From: Chloroflexota bacterium
GTDB taxonomy: Bacteria; Chloroflexota; Anaerolineae; Anaerolineales; DRMV01
DNA length: 9,153 bases
Direction: 5' to 3'
NCBI GenBank assembly: GCA_013153135.1
Contig: JAADFA010000130.1
Coordinates: forward strand, 1 to 9,153
In this document: piece by piece, positions 1-7,974 of the stretch
How the letters are laid out: every line of letters begins with the position of its first letter
Numbering within the stretch: the stretch's first letter is position 1
The notes under the pieces: generated by a model
Databases searched by the model: none
What the model saw: the letters and a program-made list of their open reading frames with translations, nothing else
What the model was told of the DNA's origin: nothing
Translations under genes and position numbers: made by a program

Positions 1-729
1 GCGGCCCAAACGGTGGTCGCGTTCACGGGCGCGGGCATCTCGGCCGAAAGCGGCGTGCCCACCTTCCGCGACGCGCAAACCGGCCTCTGGGCCCGATACG
101 ACCCCACCGAGCTGGCCACGCCCCAAGCCTTTCGGCGCAACCCCAAGCTGGTCTGGGATTGGTACGCGTGGCGGCGGGAGCTCGTCGAGCGCGCGCAGCC
201 GAATCCCGGCCATCGCGCGCTCGCGCGCATGGAGCGCTTGGTGCCTGAGATGGCCGTTATCACGCAAAACGTGGACGGCCTGCACCAACGCGCAGGCTCG
301 CGACGAGTGATCGAGCTGCACGGAAGTCTGCGACGCTACCGCTGCTTTGACTGCGGCCATAAGCTCGCCCTGGACGAAGCCGCGCCCCCTGGGCCCGAAG
401 GCGTGCCCCGCTGTCCCAAATGCGGCGGCTTAATCCGGCCGGACGTGGTCTGGTTCAACGAACCCCTGCCTAGCGACGCGTGGCAGGAGGCCCAGGCGTG
501 GATGCGCCGGGCGGATATCGTGCTCATCATCGGCACCTCGGGCGTGGTCTGGCCCGCGGCCGGGCTGCCCCTCGAAGCCAAAGAACACGGCGCGCTTCTG
601 GTCGACATCAACCCCAACGAGAGCGCCTTTGGCCCGGTCGTGGATTTCGTGCTGCGCGGGCCTGCAGGCCAGGTGCTGCCCGCGCTGGTCCGCGCCACGT
701 GGCCCGAGGCTGCGGACACAGGGCCATGA
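1..729 (+). CDS. cobB: NAD-dependent protein deacylase, Sir2 family class III (5' partial)
   Basis: Sirtuin that removes acyl groups (acetyl, and probably succinyl/malonyl) from lysines in cytosolic proteins, using NAD+ and giving nicotinamide and O-acyl-ADP-ribose. The frame is open from base 1, so the true start lies upstream; the GTG at 13 leaves too little sequence before the NAD loop. Counting from base 1: GAGIS...PTFRD NAD-binding loop at 10-24, TQNVDGLH at 88-95, catalytic His107 in ELHGS, zinc cysteines C115/C118 and C138/C141, then the GTSGVVWPAAGLP and VDINPN motifs of the Rossmann fold. Y55-x-x-R58 (WYAWRRE) matches the Tyr/Arg pair that class III sirtuins (SIRT5, E. coli CobB) use to bind acidic acyl groups, so desuccinylase activity is plausible. 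The stop overlaps the start of queG (ATGA), which implies translational coupling. No key residue is missing in the visible part. Confidence 0.95.
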   Translation, partial: AAQTVVAFTGAGISAESGVPTFRDAQTGLWARYDPTELATPQAFRRNPKLVWDWYAWRRELVERAQPNPGHRALARMERLVPEMAVITQNVDGLHQRAGSRRVIELHGSLRRYRCFDCGHKLALDEAAPPGPEGVPRCPKCGGLIRPDVVWFNEPLPSDAWQEAQAWMRRADIVLIIGTSGVVWPAAGLPLEAKEHGALLVDINPNESAFGPVVDFVLRGPAGQVLPALVRATWPEAADTGP

Positions 730-1949
730 GCGACACCCAACCCTGGCCCAACGACATCGACTGGCACGCGCTCGCGCGGGAAGTCAAAGCCTACGCGCGA
801 CAATTGGGTTTTGTGCGCGCAGGCATTACGACCCCCGATCCGCTCGAAGGCTACACGAAGTACGAGCAGTGGGTGCGTGCCGGGTACCACGCGTCCATGC
901 ATTACCTCGCGCGCGAGGACGCCATGGCCAAACGCGCAGACCCGCGGCGCATCCTCCCCGAGGCCCAAAGCATCCTCGTGCTCGCCGCACCTTACCCCGC
1001 GGCCGACAAACATCCCATGCCCCAAGACCATGAACCGCGCGGCCGCATCGCGTCCTACGCGTGGGGCGACGATTACCACGACGTCCTGCCCAAACGCCTG
1101 CGCGCGATCGTGCGCTTCCTCGAAGCCCGGGTTGGCCGCTCCTTCCCTCACCGCTATTACACCGACACCGGCCCCATCCTTGAACGCGAACTGGCCCAAA
1201 GGGCCGGCCTGGGCTGGATCGGCCGCAATAGTCTTCTCATCATCCCCAAGCTCGGCTCGTACGTCTTCCTGGCCGAAATCTTGCTCGCCCTGCCTTTACC
1301 CCCGGACCCGCCCTTCCCCACGGACCTGTGCGGGACGTGCAACCGTTGCGTGCAAGCCTGCCCCACCCAGGCCATCTTGCCCGACCGCACCGTGGACGCG
1401 CGGCGCTGCATTTCCTACTGGACTATCGAACACCGCGGGCCCATCCCCGAAAACGTGCGGCCTGGCCTCGGCACGTGGGTATTCGGATGCGACGTGTGCC
1501 AGATGGTATGCCCCTGGAACCGACGCTTCGCACCGGCCCTGGGCGACCCCGCGTTCGCACCGCGGCCTCAGATCCCCTTCCCCGCGCTCCGAGCCGAGCT
1601 GGCCTTGGATGACGACGCGTTCCGAGCCAAATTTCGCCGTAACCCCGTCAAGCGGGCCAAACGGCACGGCTACGTGCGCAATGTGGCCATCGCCCTGGGC
1701 AACCTGCACGACCCGCGCGCGGTACCCGACCTGGCTCGCGCCCTAAACGAGGACCCCGACCCCGTGGTGCGCGAACACGTCGCATGGGCCCTGGGGCGCA
1801 TCGGCACACCCGACGCCTACGCCGCCCTGCGCAACGCGCTGCCCCACGAGCCCCACCCAGCCGTGCGCGCGGCCATCCAGGCCGCGCTCGGCAAGCCACC
1901 TACCCATCCCGATGCACCACGCCAACGCGCAAACGCCACGAACGCGTAA
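726..1949 (+). CDS. queG: Epoxyqueuosine reductase QueG with C-terminal HEAT repeats
   Basis: Cobalamin-dependent iron-sulfur enzyme that reduces epoxyqueuosine to queuosine at position 34 of tRNAs with GUN anticodons (Asp, Asn, His, Tyr), the last step of queuosine synthesis; cytosolic. The product is 407 residues, a normal length for the HEAT-repeat form. Visible: conserved YTDTGPILER at about 145-154 with the presumed catalytic Asp147; first ferredoxin-type motif CxxCxxCxxxCP at C202, C205, C208, C212; conserved RCISYWTIE around C228; second cluster motif CDVCQMVCPWN at C255, C258, C262. Residues from about 310 on form short helical repeats (DPRAVPDLARAL, DPDPVVREHVAWALGRIG, HPAVRAAIQAALG), HEAT-like and thought to help tRNA binding. 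The frame is open further upstream, to 480, but the ATG at 726 overlaps the sirtuin stop and places the family's N-terminus correctly; there is no strong Shine-Dalgarno, so coupling is likely. Confidence 0.96.
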   Translation: MSDTQPWPNDIDWHALAREVKAYARQLGFVRAGITTPDPLEGYTKYEQWVRAGYHASMHYLAREDAMAKRADPRRILPEAQSILVLAAPYPAADKHPMPQDHEPRGRIASYAWGDDYHDVLPKRLRAIVRFLEARVGRSFPHRYYTDTGPILERELAQRAGLGWIGRNSLLIIPKLGSYVFLAEILLALPLPPDPPFPTDLCGTCNRCVQACPTQAILPDRTVDARRCISYWTIEHRGPIPENVRPGLGTWVFGCDVCQMVCPWNRRFAPALGDPAFAPRPQIPFPALRAELALDDDAFRAKFRRNPVKRAKRHGYVRNVAIALGNLHDPRAVPDLARALNEDPDPVVREHVAWALGRIGTPDAYAALRNALPHEPHPAVRAAIQAALGKPPTHPDAPRQRANATNA

Positions 1950-1972
1950 GCTCGTGCCCGCGGCAACCCTTC

Positions 1973-1978
1973 AGGAGG
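1973..1978 (+). promoter_or_regulatory. Shine-Dalgarno AGGAGG of the GT-C-like membrane protein
   Basis: A perfect AGGAGG lies 7 bases before ATG 1986. This decides the start: a TTG at 1980 in the same frame would be only 1 base from the AGGAGG and is unlikely to be used. Confidence 0.85.
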
Positions 1979-1985
1979 CTTGCTC

Positions 1986-3623
1986 ATGTCCCGCGCCCTT
2001 CGTCATGCATCCACGCTGCTTTGGATCGGACTGCTGGCCCTGCTGGCCACAGGGCAGGGTTGGCGCGCGGGCTACATGGACGAAGCCTATTACCTCACCG
2101 TCGGCCGAGAGCTCGCGCACGGCCGGGGGATGCAAGAGCCTTTTCTGTGGAACTACCTCACCGACCCCCAGAGCCTGCCCCAACCCGCGGGCGGATACTG
2201 GGCACCAGCCGCCGCGTGGCTCGCGGCCTTGGGCGTCGCGCTGGCGCGCGTACCCGACGCGGTCCTCGCCGCAACGGGCTGGGATGGGCGCGGGCTCCTC
2301 TTGCGTGTCGGTTTCGTCGCGCTCGCGGCCCTGGTTCCGGGCCTGACCGCGCGGCTCACGCGCGCGTTGGGCGGCGGCGAAACCGAGGCCCGTTGGGCCG
2401 CGCGCTGGGCCATGGCGCCCGCGTTCTATCTCGCGTTCCTCACCGCGGCCGATGGGTTCGCGGGGCTCATGGTCCTGGGCGCGGGCTTCTGGTGGACAGC
2501 CGCGCGGTTGGACGCGCGCGGAGGATGGCGCGCGGGCCTGCTGGGCGCGCTCGCGGGCGGCATCCACCTCTTCCGCGCGGAAGGATGGCTCTGGCTCGCG
2601 CTGGCCATCGTCCTGGGCTGGCGCGCTGCGCGCGGCCGCGGCGCGGCCGCGGTGGTGTTCGGCTACCTGGCCATCATGGCTCCGTGGTGGGTGCGGCAGA
2701 CACGAGTCTGGGGCGCGCCCTTTCCGCCTGGGCAAAGCCGGGTGCTGTGGCTGACCACGTACAACGACCTCTTCCTCTACCCCGCATCCCAGCTCACATG
2801 GGCCCGCTGGTGGGCCCGGGGTTGGCGCGCGCTGATGCACGAGCGGCTTTGGGCCCTGGGGCAGAACCTGCAAACCCTGCTCGCGGTGCAGGGCGGGCTC
2901 GCGCTGGTGCTACCCTGGGCGGTGCTGGGCGGATGGCGCGTGCGGGGCCAGCGAGTCGTGCGCGCGGCCGTGGGGATGGAACTGGCCTTGCTCGGGCTGA
3001 TGACCGTGGTCTTTCCCCATCCCGGCGTACGGGGCGGGTTCTTTCACGCGAGCGCGGGGCTCCAGCCCATGGTGTGGGCCCTGGCCGGGCTCGGCCTCCC
3101 CGCAGGGATGCGCGCCTTGGCTCGACGCCGCGGTTGGGATCCGAACCACGCGCAGCGTTACCTGGGCACCGGCTTGTGGGCCTTGCTCATGCTGTTCAGC
3201 CTCGGCCTGGCTGCGGCCCGCCTGCGCGCCTGGGGCATCAGCACGTGCCTTTACCAGCAAGCGTACGCGCAATGGCCACAAGGCCACCCCGCGCGCGTGA
3301 TCATCAACAACCCACCCCTATGGACGTGGGTCACGGGCCAGCCCGCGGTGGTCACGCCCACGGGGAGTGCTCAGGCCTACGCGCAAGTCGCCGAACGTTA
3401 CCGCGTACCCTGGCTGCTGCTCGAAGCGAACCATCCCCCCGAGGTACGCGACTGGTATGAAGCCCCCCGCGATCGGGATGGATTCCACTATTGGGGAACG
3501 CTCACCTGGACCGAACCCTGCGCAGCCCAACCGCCAGCCCGCCTCTACCAGTACACGGCATCCCCCAGCGGAAAGGGAACCCGCTCGCTTATACCTCTTC
3601 GTAACGTTCCACGGGGAAAATAA
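1986..3623 (+). CDS. GT-C-type glycosyltransferase-like integral membrane protein
   Basis: Predicted polytopic membrane protein of 545 residues, resembling the GT-C superfamily (ArnT/PMT/RgtA-D-like, GT39/GT83 type), which moves sugars from polyprenyl-phosphate donors onto lipids, proteins or polysaccharides at the outer face of the membrane. Visible: a first membrane helix at about 8-25, then YMDEAYY with D32-E33 in the first external loop, the place where GT-C enzymes carry their catalytic acidic residue. Many Leu/Ala/Trp-rich helices follow to about residue 415 (roughly ten to twelve in all). A soluble tail (about 425-530) contains the RVIINNPPLW and TGQPAVVTPTG strand patterns typical of these proteins. 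Acceptor and donor cannot be read from the sequence. The gene lies 36 bases after queG with its own strong ribosome binding site. The last 12 residues overlap the antiporter gene on the other strand and are probably a dispensable tail. Family is fairly sure; substrate unknown. Confidence 0.8.
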   Translation: MSRALRHASTLLWIGLLALLATGQGWRAGYMDEAYYLTVGRELAHGRGMQEPFLWNYLTDPQSLPQPAGGYWAPAAAWLAALGVALARVPDAVLAATGWDGRGLLLRVGFVALAALVPGLTARLTRALGGGETEARWAARWAMAPAFYLAFLTAADGFAGLMVLGAGFWWTAARLDARGGWRAGLLGALAGGIHLFRAEGWLWLALAIVLGWRAARGRGAAAVVFGYLAIMAPWWVRQTRVWGAPFPPGQSRVLWLTTYNDLFLYPASQLTWARWWARGWRALMHERLWALGQNLQTLLAVQGGLALVLPWAVLGGWRVRGQRVVRAAVGMELALLGLMTVVFPHPGVRGGFFHASAGLQPMVWALAGLGLPAGMRALARRRGWDPNHAQRYLGTGLWALLMLFSLGLAAARLRAWGISTCLYQQAYAQWPQGHPARVIINNPPLWTWVTGQPAVVTPTGSAQAYAQVAERYRVPWLLLEANHPPEVRDWYEAPRDRDGFHYWGTLTWTEPCAAQPPARLYQYTASPSGKGTRSLIPLRNVPRGK

Positions 3624-5499
3624 ACACGTTCGCGCCGCCTACGGTCACCCGTCGCGGAATGGGCAAGGGCAACGCGGCACGCCATGGGCGCCAGGCCCAG
3701 TCCATACGCTCCTTGCACGTGGTCTTCAACACGTGGATAATGTCATCCAGCTGCCCCTGGGGTACGGGGATGAGGAGGACCCGACGCCGACGTTGCATAA
3801 ATCCGCCCTGCGCTTCTAAGTCGATAACCGGCACGCCCAGCGCGGCCAGGCCCGCGATGACCTTGGGCAAATCGTCCTCCTGGACAACCACGTTGAGCAG
3901 CGCGACGATGGGCGGCTCATGCTCGCCGCGACGCAGGCCCCAGCCCGGCCACGGCGGGACGTCTTGCTCCACCAACGCCTGATCGAGCTCGCTGATGAGG
4001 GTTGCGTACACGTCCTCGGGCACCAAACCCGCGATGAACAAATCGTGCAGGGCCATGCGCTGGGCTTGCAACGCTTCTTGCTGAGCCAGGTGCAGCTCCT
4101 CCATGCCCAGGGTGGGGTTGCGGTTGAGGAGCTCTTCCAACGCGCGCTGCAATCGATGCTGCCGTTGCTCCAGGACGGGCCGAATGACGCGATAGGTCGC
4201 TTCGGTAAGCAGCCCCCGTTCATAAAGGGACCGGATACGTTCAAACGCGGCCCGGGCCGCGTGCAGACGGCCGCGCAAGCGCAGAAACTCCTCTTCCTCT
4301 TCCGCGTGGCCGACCAGGCCCAAATATCGAATCAAAGGCTGGATGGTCAGGCCCTGGACGAGCAAGGTAAACAAGACCACACCGAAAGCCAGGGCTTGCA
4401 AGGTGCCACGCGCGGGCCCCAGCTCGTATGGCAAACCCAAGGCCAAAGCCAGGGAGATGGCGCCACGCAGCCCTCCCCAGAACAGCACCGCGGCCCAGCG
4501 GACCGGTAAAGCACGTCGGTAGAACAAGCTCAAGCCAAAAACCAAAAGGAAGCGGGTGAGCAAGACCGCGGCGATGGCCTGCAACACTTCCCAACGGTGA
4601 GCCCACATGAGAGGCAAATCGACCTGTAGGCCAATGAGCAAGAAGACGAACGTATTGGCCAAAAAGGCCGCGTACTCCCAAAAGTTCAGCAACGTCAGCC
4701 GTGTGGTGGGCGACATACCCTTAGGCCCCACGTTGCCGTTCACAAGGCCAGCCATCACCACAGCCAACACGCCGCTCACATGGAAGAAGTGCTCCGCGAC
4801 CAAATAGGCGCCGTAGGCCAGCACCGTGGTCAGAGTGGTCTCAATGAGGTGATCGTCCACCCGATGAATGACCGCGGAAACCAACAAGCCCAACGCGAGC
4901 CCAATGAAGAGCCCACCCCCCGCGACTTCGATGAACTGCACCACGGCCGTGCCCAAATCGAGGCTCCCTTGCCCGGCCAGGGCCTGCGCCAAAACCAGGT
5001 TGAAGACGACAATGGCCGTGCCGTCGTTGAACAGGCTCTCGCCCTCAAGCAAAATTTGGAGGCGTTTGGGCGCGCCCAGGGCACGGAACAACGCGACCAC
5101 CGCAACGGGGTCAGTGGCAGAGACGAGCGCGCCAAAGACCAAGGCCAAGGGCAGGCTTAGGCCAGGCATGCTCACCGAGAGCAACCACCCCACCATCCAC
5201 GTGGTGAGTAGCACACCCGGCACGGCCAGAAGTAAAATCAGGCCCAGGTCCCGCAGCAGCTGCTCAAATTTAATGTGGAATGCAGCTTCAAAGACCAAGG
5301 GGGGCACCAACAAGGCTAAGATAACCTCGCCGCCCAGATCGACCTGCCAGTGCGTAAGAGGTGTAATAGCCAGGCCAAACAGCACCAAGCCCACGGTGTA
5401 GGGCACACGCAGGCGTTTGGTCACAATGCCCACAAAGATAGCTAGAACCAACAGGCCAATAACCGCAATCTCAACCTCAACAAAGGACGTCTGTTCCAT
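3589..5499 (-). CDS. CPA1 Na+(K+)/H+ antiporter fused to a C-terminal DarA/PstA-like (PII-like) domain
   Basis: Predicted 636-residue membrane cation/proton exchanger with a cytosolic sensory tail. Residues 1-390 form about twelve membrane helices of the CPA1 (NhaP/NHE) fold. Conserved ion-site elements: ATDP with D130, the EGESLFNDG motif with N158-D159 (the ND pair of electroneutral exchangers), and GGLRGAISLALAL with R345. Residues about 395-528 are a charged helical linker (a run of Glu near 400, then long Arg/Glu/Gln-rich helices). Residues about 529-636 match the whole DarA/PstA c-di-AMP receptor domain: the first strand and VVVQEDD turn, QGGFM at 564-568 (TGGFL in PstA), the TTCKER helix end around C595, and the closing VGGANVFIFPVERY strand at 620-633. 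That domain is usually a free ~109-residue protein. Last gene of a probable four-gene operon, 24 bases after the glycosidase-like gene. Exchange activity is likely; the transported ion and the ligand of the tail are inference. Confidence 0.92.
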   Translation of the reverse strand: MEQTSFVEVEIAVIGLLVLAIFVGIVTKRLRVPYTVGLVLFGLAITPLTHWQVDLGGEVILALLVPPLVFEAAFHIKFEQLLRDLGLILLLAVPGVLLTTWMVGWLLSVSMPGLSLPLALVFGALVSATDPVAVVALFRALGAPKRLQILLEGESLFNDGTAIVVFNLVLAQALAGQGSLDLGTAVVQFIEVAGGGLFIGLALGLLVSAVIHRVDDHLIETTLTTVLAYGAYLVAEHFFHVSGVLAVVMAGLVNGNVGPKGMSPTTRLTLLNFWEYAAFLANTFVFLLIGLQVDLPLMWAHRWEVLQAIAAVLLTRFLLVFGLSLFYRRALPVRWAAVLFWGGLRGAISLALALGLPYELGPARGTLQALAFGVVLFTLLVQGLTIQPLIRYLGLVGHAEEEEEFLRLRGRLHAARAAFERIRSLYERGLLTEATYRVIRPVLEQRQHRLQRALEELLNRNPTLGMEELHLAQQEALQAQRMALHDLFIAGLVPEDVYATLISELDQALVEQDVPPWPGWGLRRGEHEPPIVALLNVVVQEDDLPKVIAGLAALGVPVIDLEAQGGFMQRRRRVLLIPVPQGQLDDIIHVLKTTCKERMDWAWRPWRAALPLPIPRRVTVGGANVFIFPVERYEEV

Positions 5500-5512
5500 G
5501 GCTCCTGACCTT
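5500..5512 (-). promoter_or_regulatory. Ribosome binding region of the antiporter gene
   Basis: Read on the minus strand, AAGG (5512-5509) lies 9 bases and AGGAG (5506-5502) only 2 bases before ATG 5499. The AGGAG alone is too close for normal use, so the upstream AAGG is the better placed match. No nearby in-frame start codon fits better, so ATG 5499 is kept. Confidence 0.5.
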
Positions 5513-5523
5513 ATATTTGGGTC

Positions 5524-7971
5524 CTATGCAGCGTCCGGCGGTGAGGCCGGCACCCACTGCCACGTCCCACGCAGCCACTGGGCGTAGCCCAGGGCCTCGG
5601 CGGGCAAACGGAGGTGCGCCTCGCCCGGGCCATACACCTGGACCCCGTCAGCCGAACGAGTCAACGTCCAGCCAGCCAGGCGCACCGTGAGGGGCTCAGC
5701 CCAGCGGAAGGGGCCGGTCAAGGTGATGCGCCGTGGCGCAACCTGTACCCCTGCCGCGCGTAATACCAAACCCAAGGGCGGTACGCCGTACAAGCCTTCC
5801 GGTCCGTCCAAGGGTTGGCCCGTGTCGGCATGATAGACCTCATACAGCCATCCGTGCTCGTCCAAAAGCCGCGTCTGGGCATCCAACCAGCGCTGAAGCA
5901 GGGCCACAGCTTCATCCCAAAAGCCATATGCCATCAAGCCCTCGACGACCAGCGCGTTCCAGAAGGGCCATACCCCGCGCCAAGCCTCAGGGGCATCGCT
6001 GCGCTGTCCGGCCAACACGGGCAATCCCCACGGATGGCCGAAACGTTGGGCCGGAAGAATGGCCCGTTGCACCATCGTACGGGCTTGCTCGGGTGTCAGC
6101 ATCTCAGCCCACAAGGGAGCCAACAAAGTGATGTCACCCCAGCTCCAGTCAGGCGCGACCACTCGCCAACGCACCCCACGGTCCACGTCTTCGATCACCA
6201 CGCGATGCAGTTCGCGCATGGGCACGGGACCGGTTCCGAAACCATGCTCACCATACCAACGCCACTGCTGACCTTCCAAAACCCACTTGGCCATGCGGCC
6301 CCGGTGGTCGCGACCAGTCACCGTTACACGCGCGGCGCGCGGAATGGTAGACGTGCTTTCGAGCTGCACCACCACGCGCAGGGCTACAGGAAAGGTGAGG
6401 TCGAGATCCAGCCGATCTGAGCCCCGACCGCGTGCGATCACCCGACCAGGGGGGCTGATGTGAGCGTCCCGATCGCGATTGAGAGCATAGCCCCGCTGCG
6501 GAGACCACATCTCTTGCAAGGCCTCACGCCAGGCGGCACGACGGGCTTCAACTGCAGGCGGCGGGGCCACACCCGCGACTTGGGCCAGCTGGGTCAGTCG
6601 ATGGTACGCACGGTCCAAAAATGCGAGCAGGGCCGGATTCTCAACGACCCGCAAATCCACGCCCGGCGAACCCGGCAGCCACCCCGCGCTCAAGGGGAAG
6701 GGAGGCAGCCCCATCTGCAAGCCATGGCGCCACTCAGGCCAACCGTCTTGGTCCGCGTCCTCCTCGGGCTCAAGCCAGCGCGCGAGAAAGCGGGCCAGCG
6801 GGCCGTACACGCGGCGCGCGAAGGTTCGATCCTCGGTCGCTTGATACGCGCGCCAGGCCAGGTCGACCAACAAAGGCGACGCGAGGAAACGGCCCCGCTG
6901 TCCTCCTAAGCCCGGACGGCCGTCAATGAAGCCGGTGGCTTCGTCCGCGGTAGTGAGGTAATTCTCCACCCAGCCCGCGACGGTCTCGGGGCTGGACGTC
7001 AGCCAATACGCGACAGCCGCGTACCAGGCTTCGCTAGGGGTCAGGCCGCTCCAGTCCACACCGTAATCGCGGCCCGTACCGCTGGGCGAATAGCCATGTT
7101 CAGGGTTGCGCCGCCGCACAAGAAACGGACGCGGCAGAGCTGATGTCGGACCCATGAGCAAGCGTAGCGCGGTGTTACGCCCGCGTAGGGCCAACCACGA
7201 GCGCGAAGGGTTATCCGGAAAGGCCACGTGCACGGTCCGCGCGTCCCACAACTCCAGCCGCGCGCGGATGGCATCCCAGGGCTGAGCGGCCCAACGGCGA
7301 GCCTGGCGCAGGCTTTCTTCTTCGTCTTGGGTCAACACCAGGGTCCACACCAAACGCCGCGATTGTCCGCCCGCCAGCGCGATGGGCAAGCTCAACGCAG
7401 GCGGCGACGCGTCTACGCCTTCAGGTCCACCCGTAAGAAAAAGCACAGGGACGTAAGACCCGAGCCGCGCTTGCAAAAAAACCAGCCCTCCACGTCGCTG
7501 TGGGGCAAAGGGTTGATCGTCCGGCTCTAAGGGGAGCAAATCCGCGACCCAGGCAAAGGTCAAGCGCACGGTATGGGGCCCCAGGTTGACAAACGCGAGG
7601 CGGCCCATCGCGCCGTGGGAAGCGAAGATATAGTACTCAGCCTGAACCCGCAGACCAGGCAAAGGTTCGTAAACCAAGGCTGCGTAATTGGGGGTGTAAC
7701 GATACAGGACAGGCCCCTGGGCGAAATGGTCCGGTGCCTGCAACGGGGCCTGTTGAGGCAAATGGAACCGGGGATAGAGGCGCCACGATTGCACCCGTAA
7801 CCCGGCTTGAGTTTCAAAAATGAGCCCGCCTTTGAAACCAGGCTGGGCTCGCAACCGCCAGATCACATCATGCGCGTAGGTGGTCCGCCCCTCCCGCGCG
7901 TCGGCAGCCAAAAGAATACCCGTCGCATCTAAGGGACGACGCCCAAACGCGGACAAGCCCTCGAAGGACAT
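5524..7971 (-). CDS. Six-hairpin (alpha/alpha)6 glycosidase-like protein, substrate unknown
   Basis: An 815-residue protein with no signal peptide or membrane segment, so probably cytosolic. The layout resembles (alpha/alpha)6-barrel glycosidases and glycogen-debranching-like enzymes (clan of GH15/GH37/GH63/GH65). An N-terminal beta-rich domain (about 1-270) is followed by helical-barrel segments from about 275, with WSGLTPSEAWYAAVAYWL and the D-x-D-x-DGWPEW motif at 405-414, similar to the Asp-rich loop of debranching and GH116-type enzymes. Further barrel helices (WPFWNALVVEGLMAYGFWDEA, about 670-690) and a short C-terminal beta domain (about 740-815) complete it. A second beta-rich stretch at about 505-608 seems to interrupt the barrel. 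Catalytic acids cannot be assigned with confidence; E413 and acidic residues near 610 and 705 are only candidates. ATG 7971 is the first possible start in frame, 4 bases after the yggU stop, implying coupling. It could degrade a storage glucan or a sugar-based compatible solute. The exact family is uncertain. Confidence 0.7.
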   Translation of the reverse strand: MSFEGLSAFGRRPLDATGILLAADAREGRTTYAHDVIWRLRAQPGFKGGLIFETQAGLRVQSWRLYPRFHLPQQAPLQAPDHFAQGPVLYRYTPNYAALVYEPLPGLRVQAEYYIFASHGAMGRLAFVNLGPHTVRLTFAWVADLLPLEPDDQPFAPQRRGGLVFLQARLGSYVPVLFLTGGPEGVDASPPALSLPIALAGGQSRRLVWTLVLTQDEEESLRQARRWAAQPWDAIRARLELWDARTVHVAFPDNPSRSWLALRGRNTALRLLMGPTSALPRPFLVRRRNPEHGYSPSGTGRDYGVDWSGLTPSEAWYAAVAYWLTSSPETVAGWVENYLTTADEATGFIDGRPGLGGQRGRFLASPLLVDLAWRAYQATEDRTFARRVYGPLARFLARWLEPEEDADQDGWPEWRHGLQMGLPPFPLSAGWLPGSPGVDLRVVENPALLAFLDRAYHRLTQLAQVAGVAPPPAVEARRAAWREALQEMWSPQRGYALNRDRDAHISPPGRVIARGRGSDRLDLDLTFPVALRVVVQLESTSTIPRAARVTVTGRDHRGRMAKWVLEGQQWRWYGEHGFGTGPVPMRELHRVVIEDVDRGVRWRVVAPDWSWGDITLLAPLWAEMLTPEQARTMVQRAILPAQRFGHPWGLPVLAGQRSDAPEAWRGVWPFWNALVVEGLMAYGFWDEAVALLQRWLDAQTRLLDEHGWLYEVYHADTGQPLDGPEGLYGVPPLGLVLRAAGVQVAPRRITLTGPFRWAEPLTVRLAGWTLTRSADGVQVYGPGEAHLRLPAEALGYAQWLRGTWQWVPASPPDAA

Positions 7972-7974
7972 ACT

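Noticed and set aside
336..1199. Long minus-strand open frame of 287 codons over cobB/queG
   Set aside because: It lies antisense to two well-recognised genes, shows no domain pattern, and long chance frames are common in DNA this GC-rich.
1971..2873. Minus-strand open frame of 300 codons opposite the membrane protein
   Set aside because: Low-complexity Arg/Glu/Pro-rich shadow frame with no recognisable family.
1784..3460. Plus-strand open frame of 558 codons overlapping the membrane protein
   Set aside because: The translation is Arg/Pro/Gly-rich without hydrophobic or domain structure; it is the shifted frame of the GT-C-like gene, which has the good ribosome binding site and membrane helices.
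3567..3585. Hairpin AGCGG/CCGCT near the convergent gene ends as a bidirectional terminator
   Set aside because: Only 5 base pairs with a 9-base loop, inside coding sequence, and no T-run on either side.
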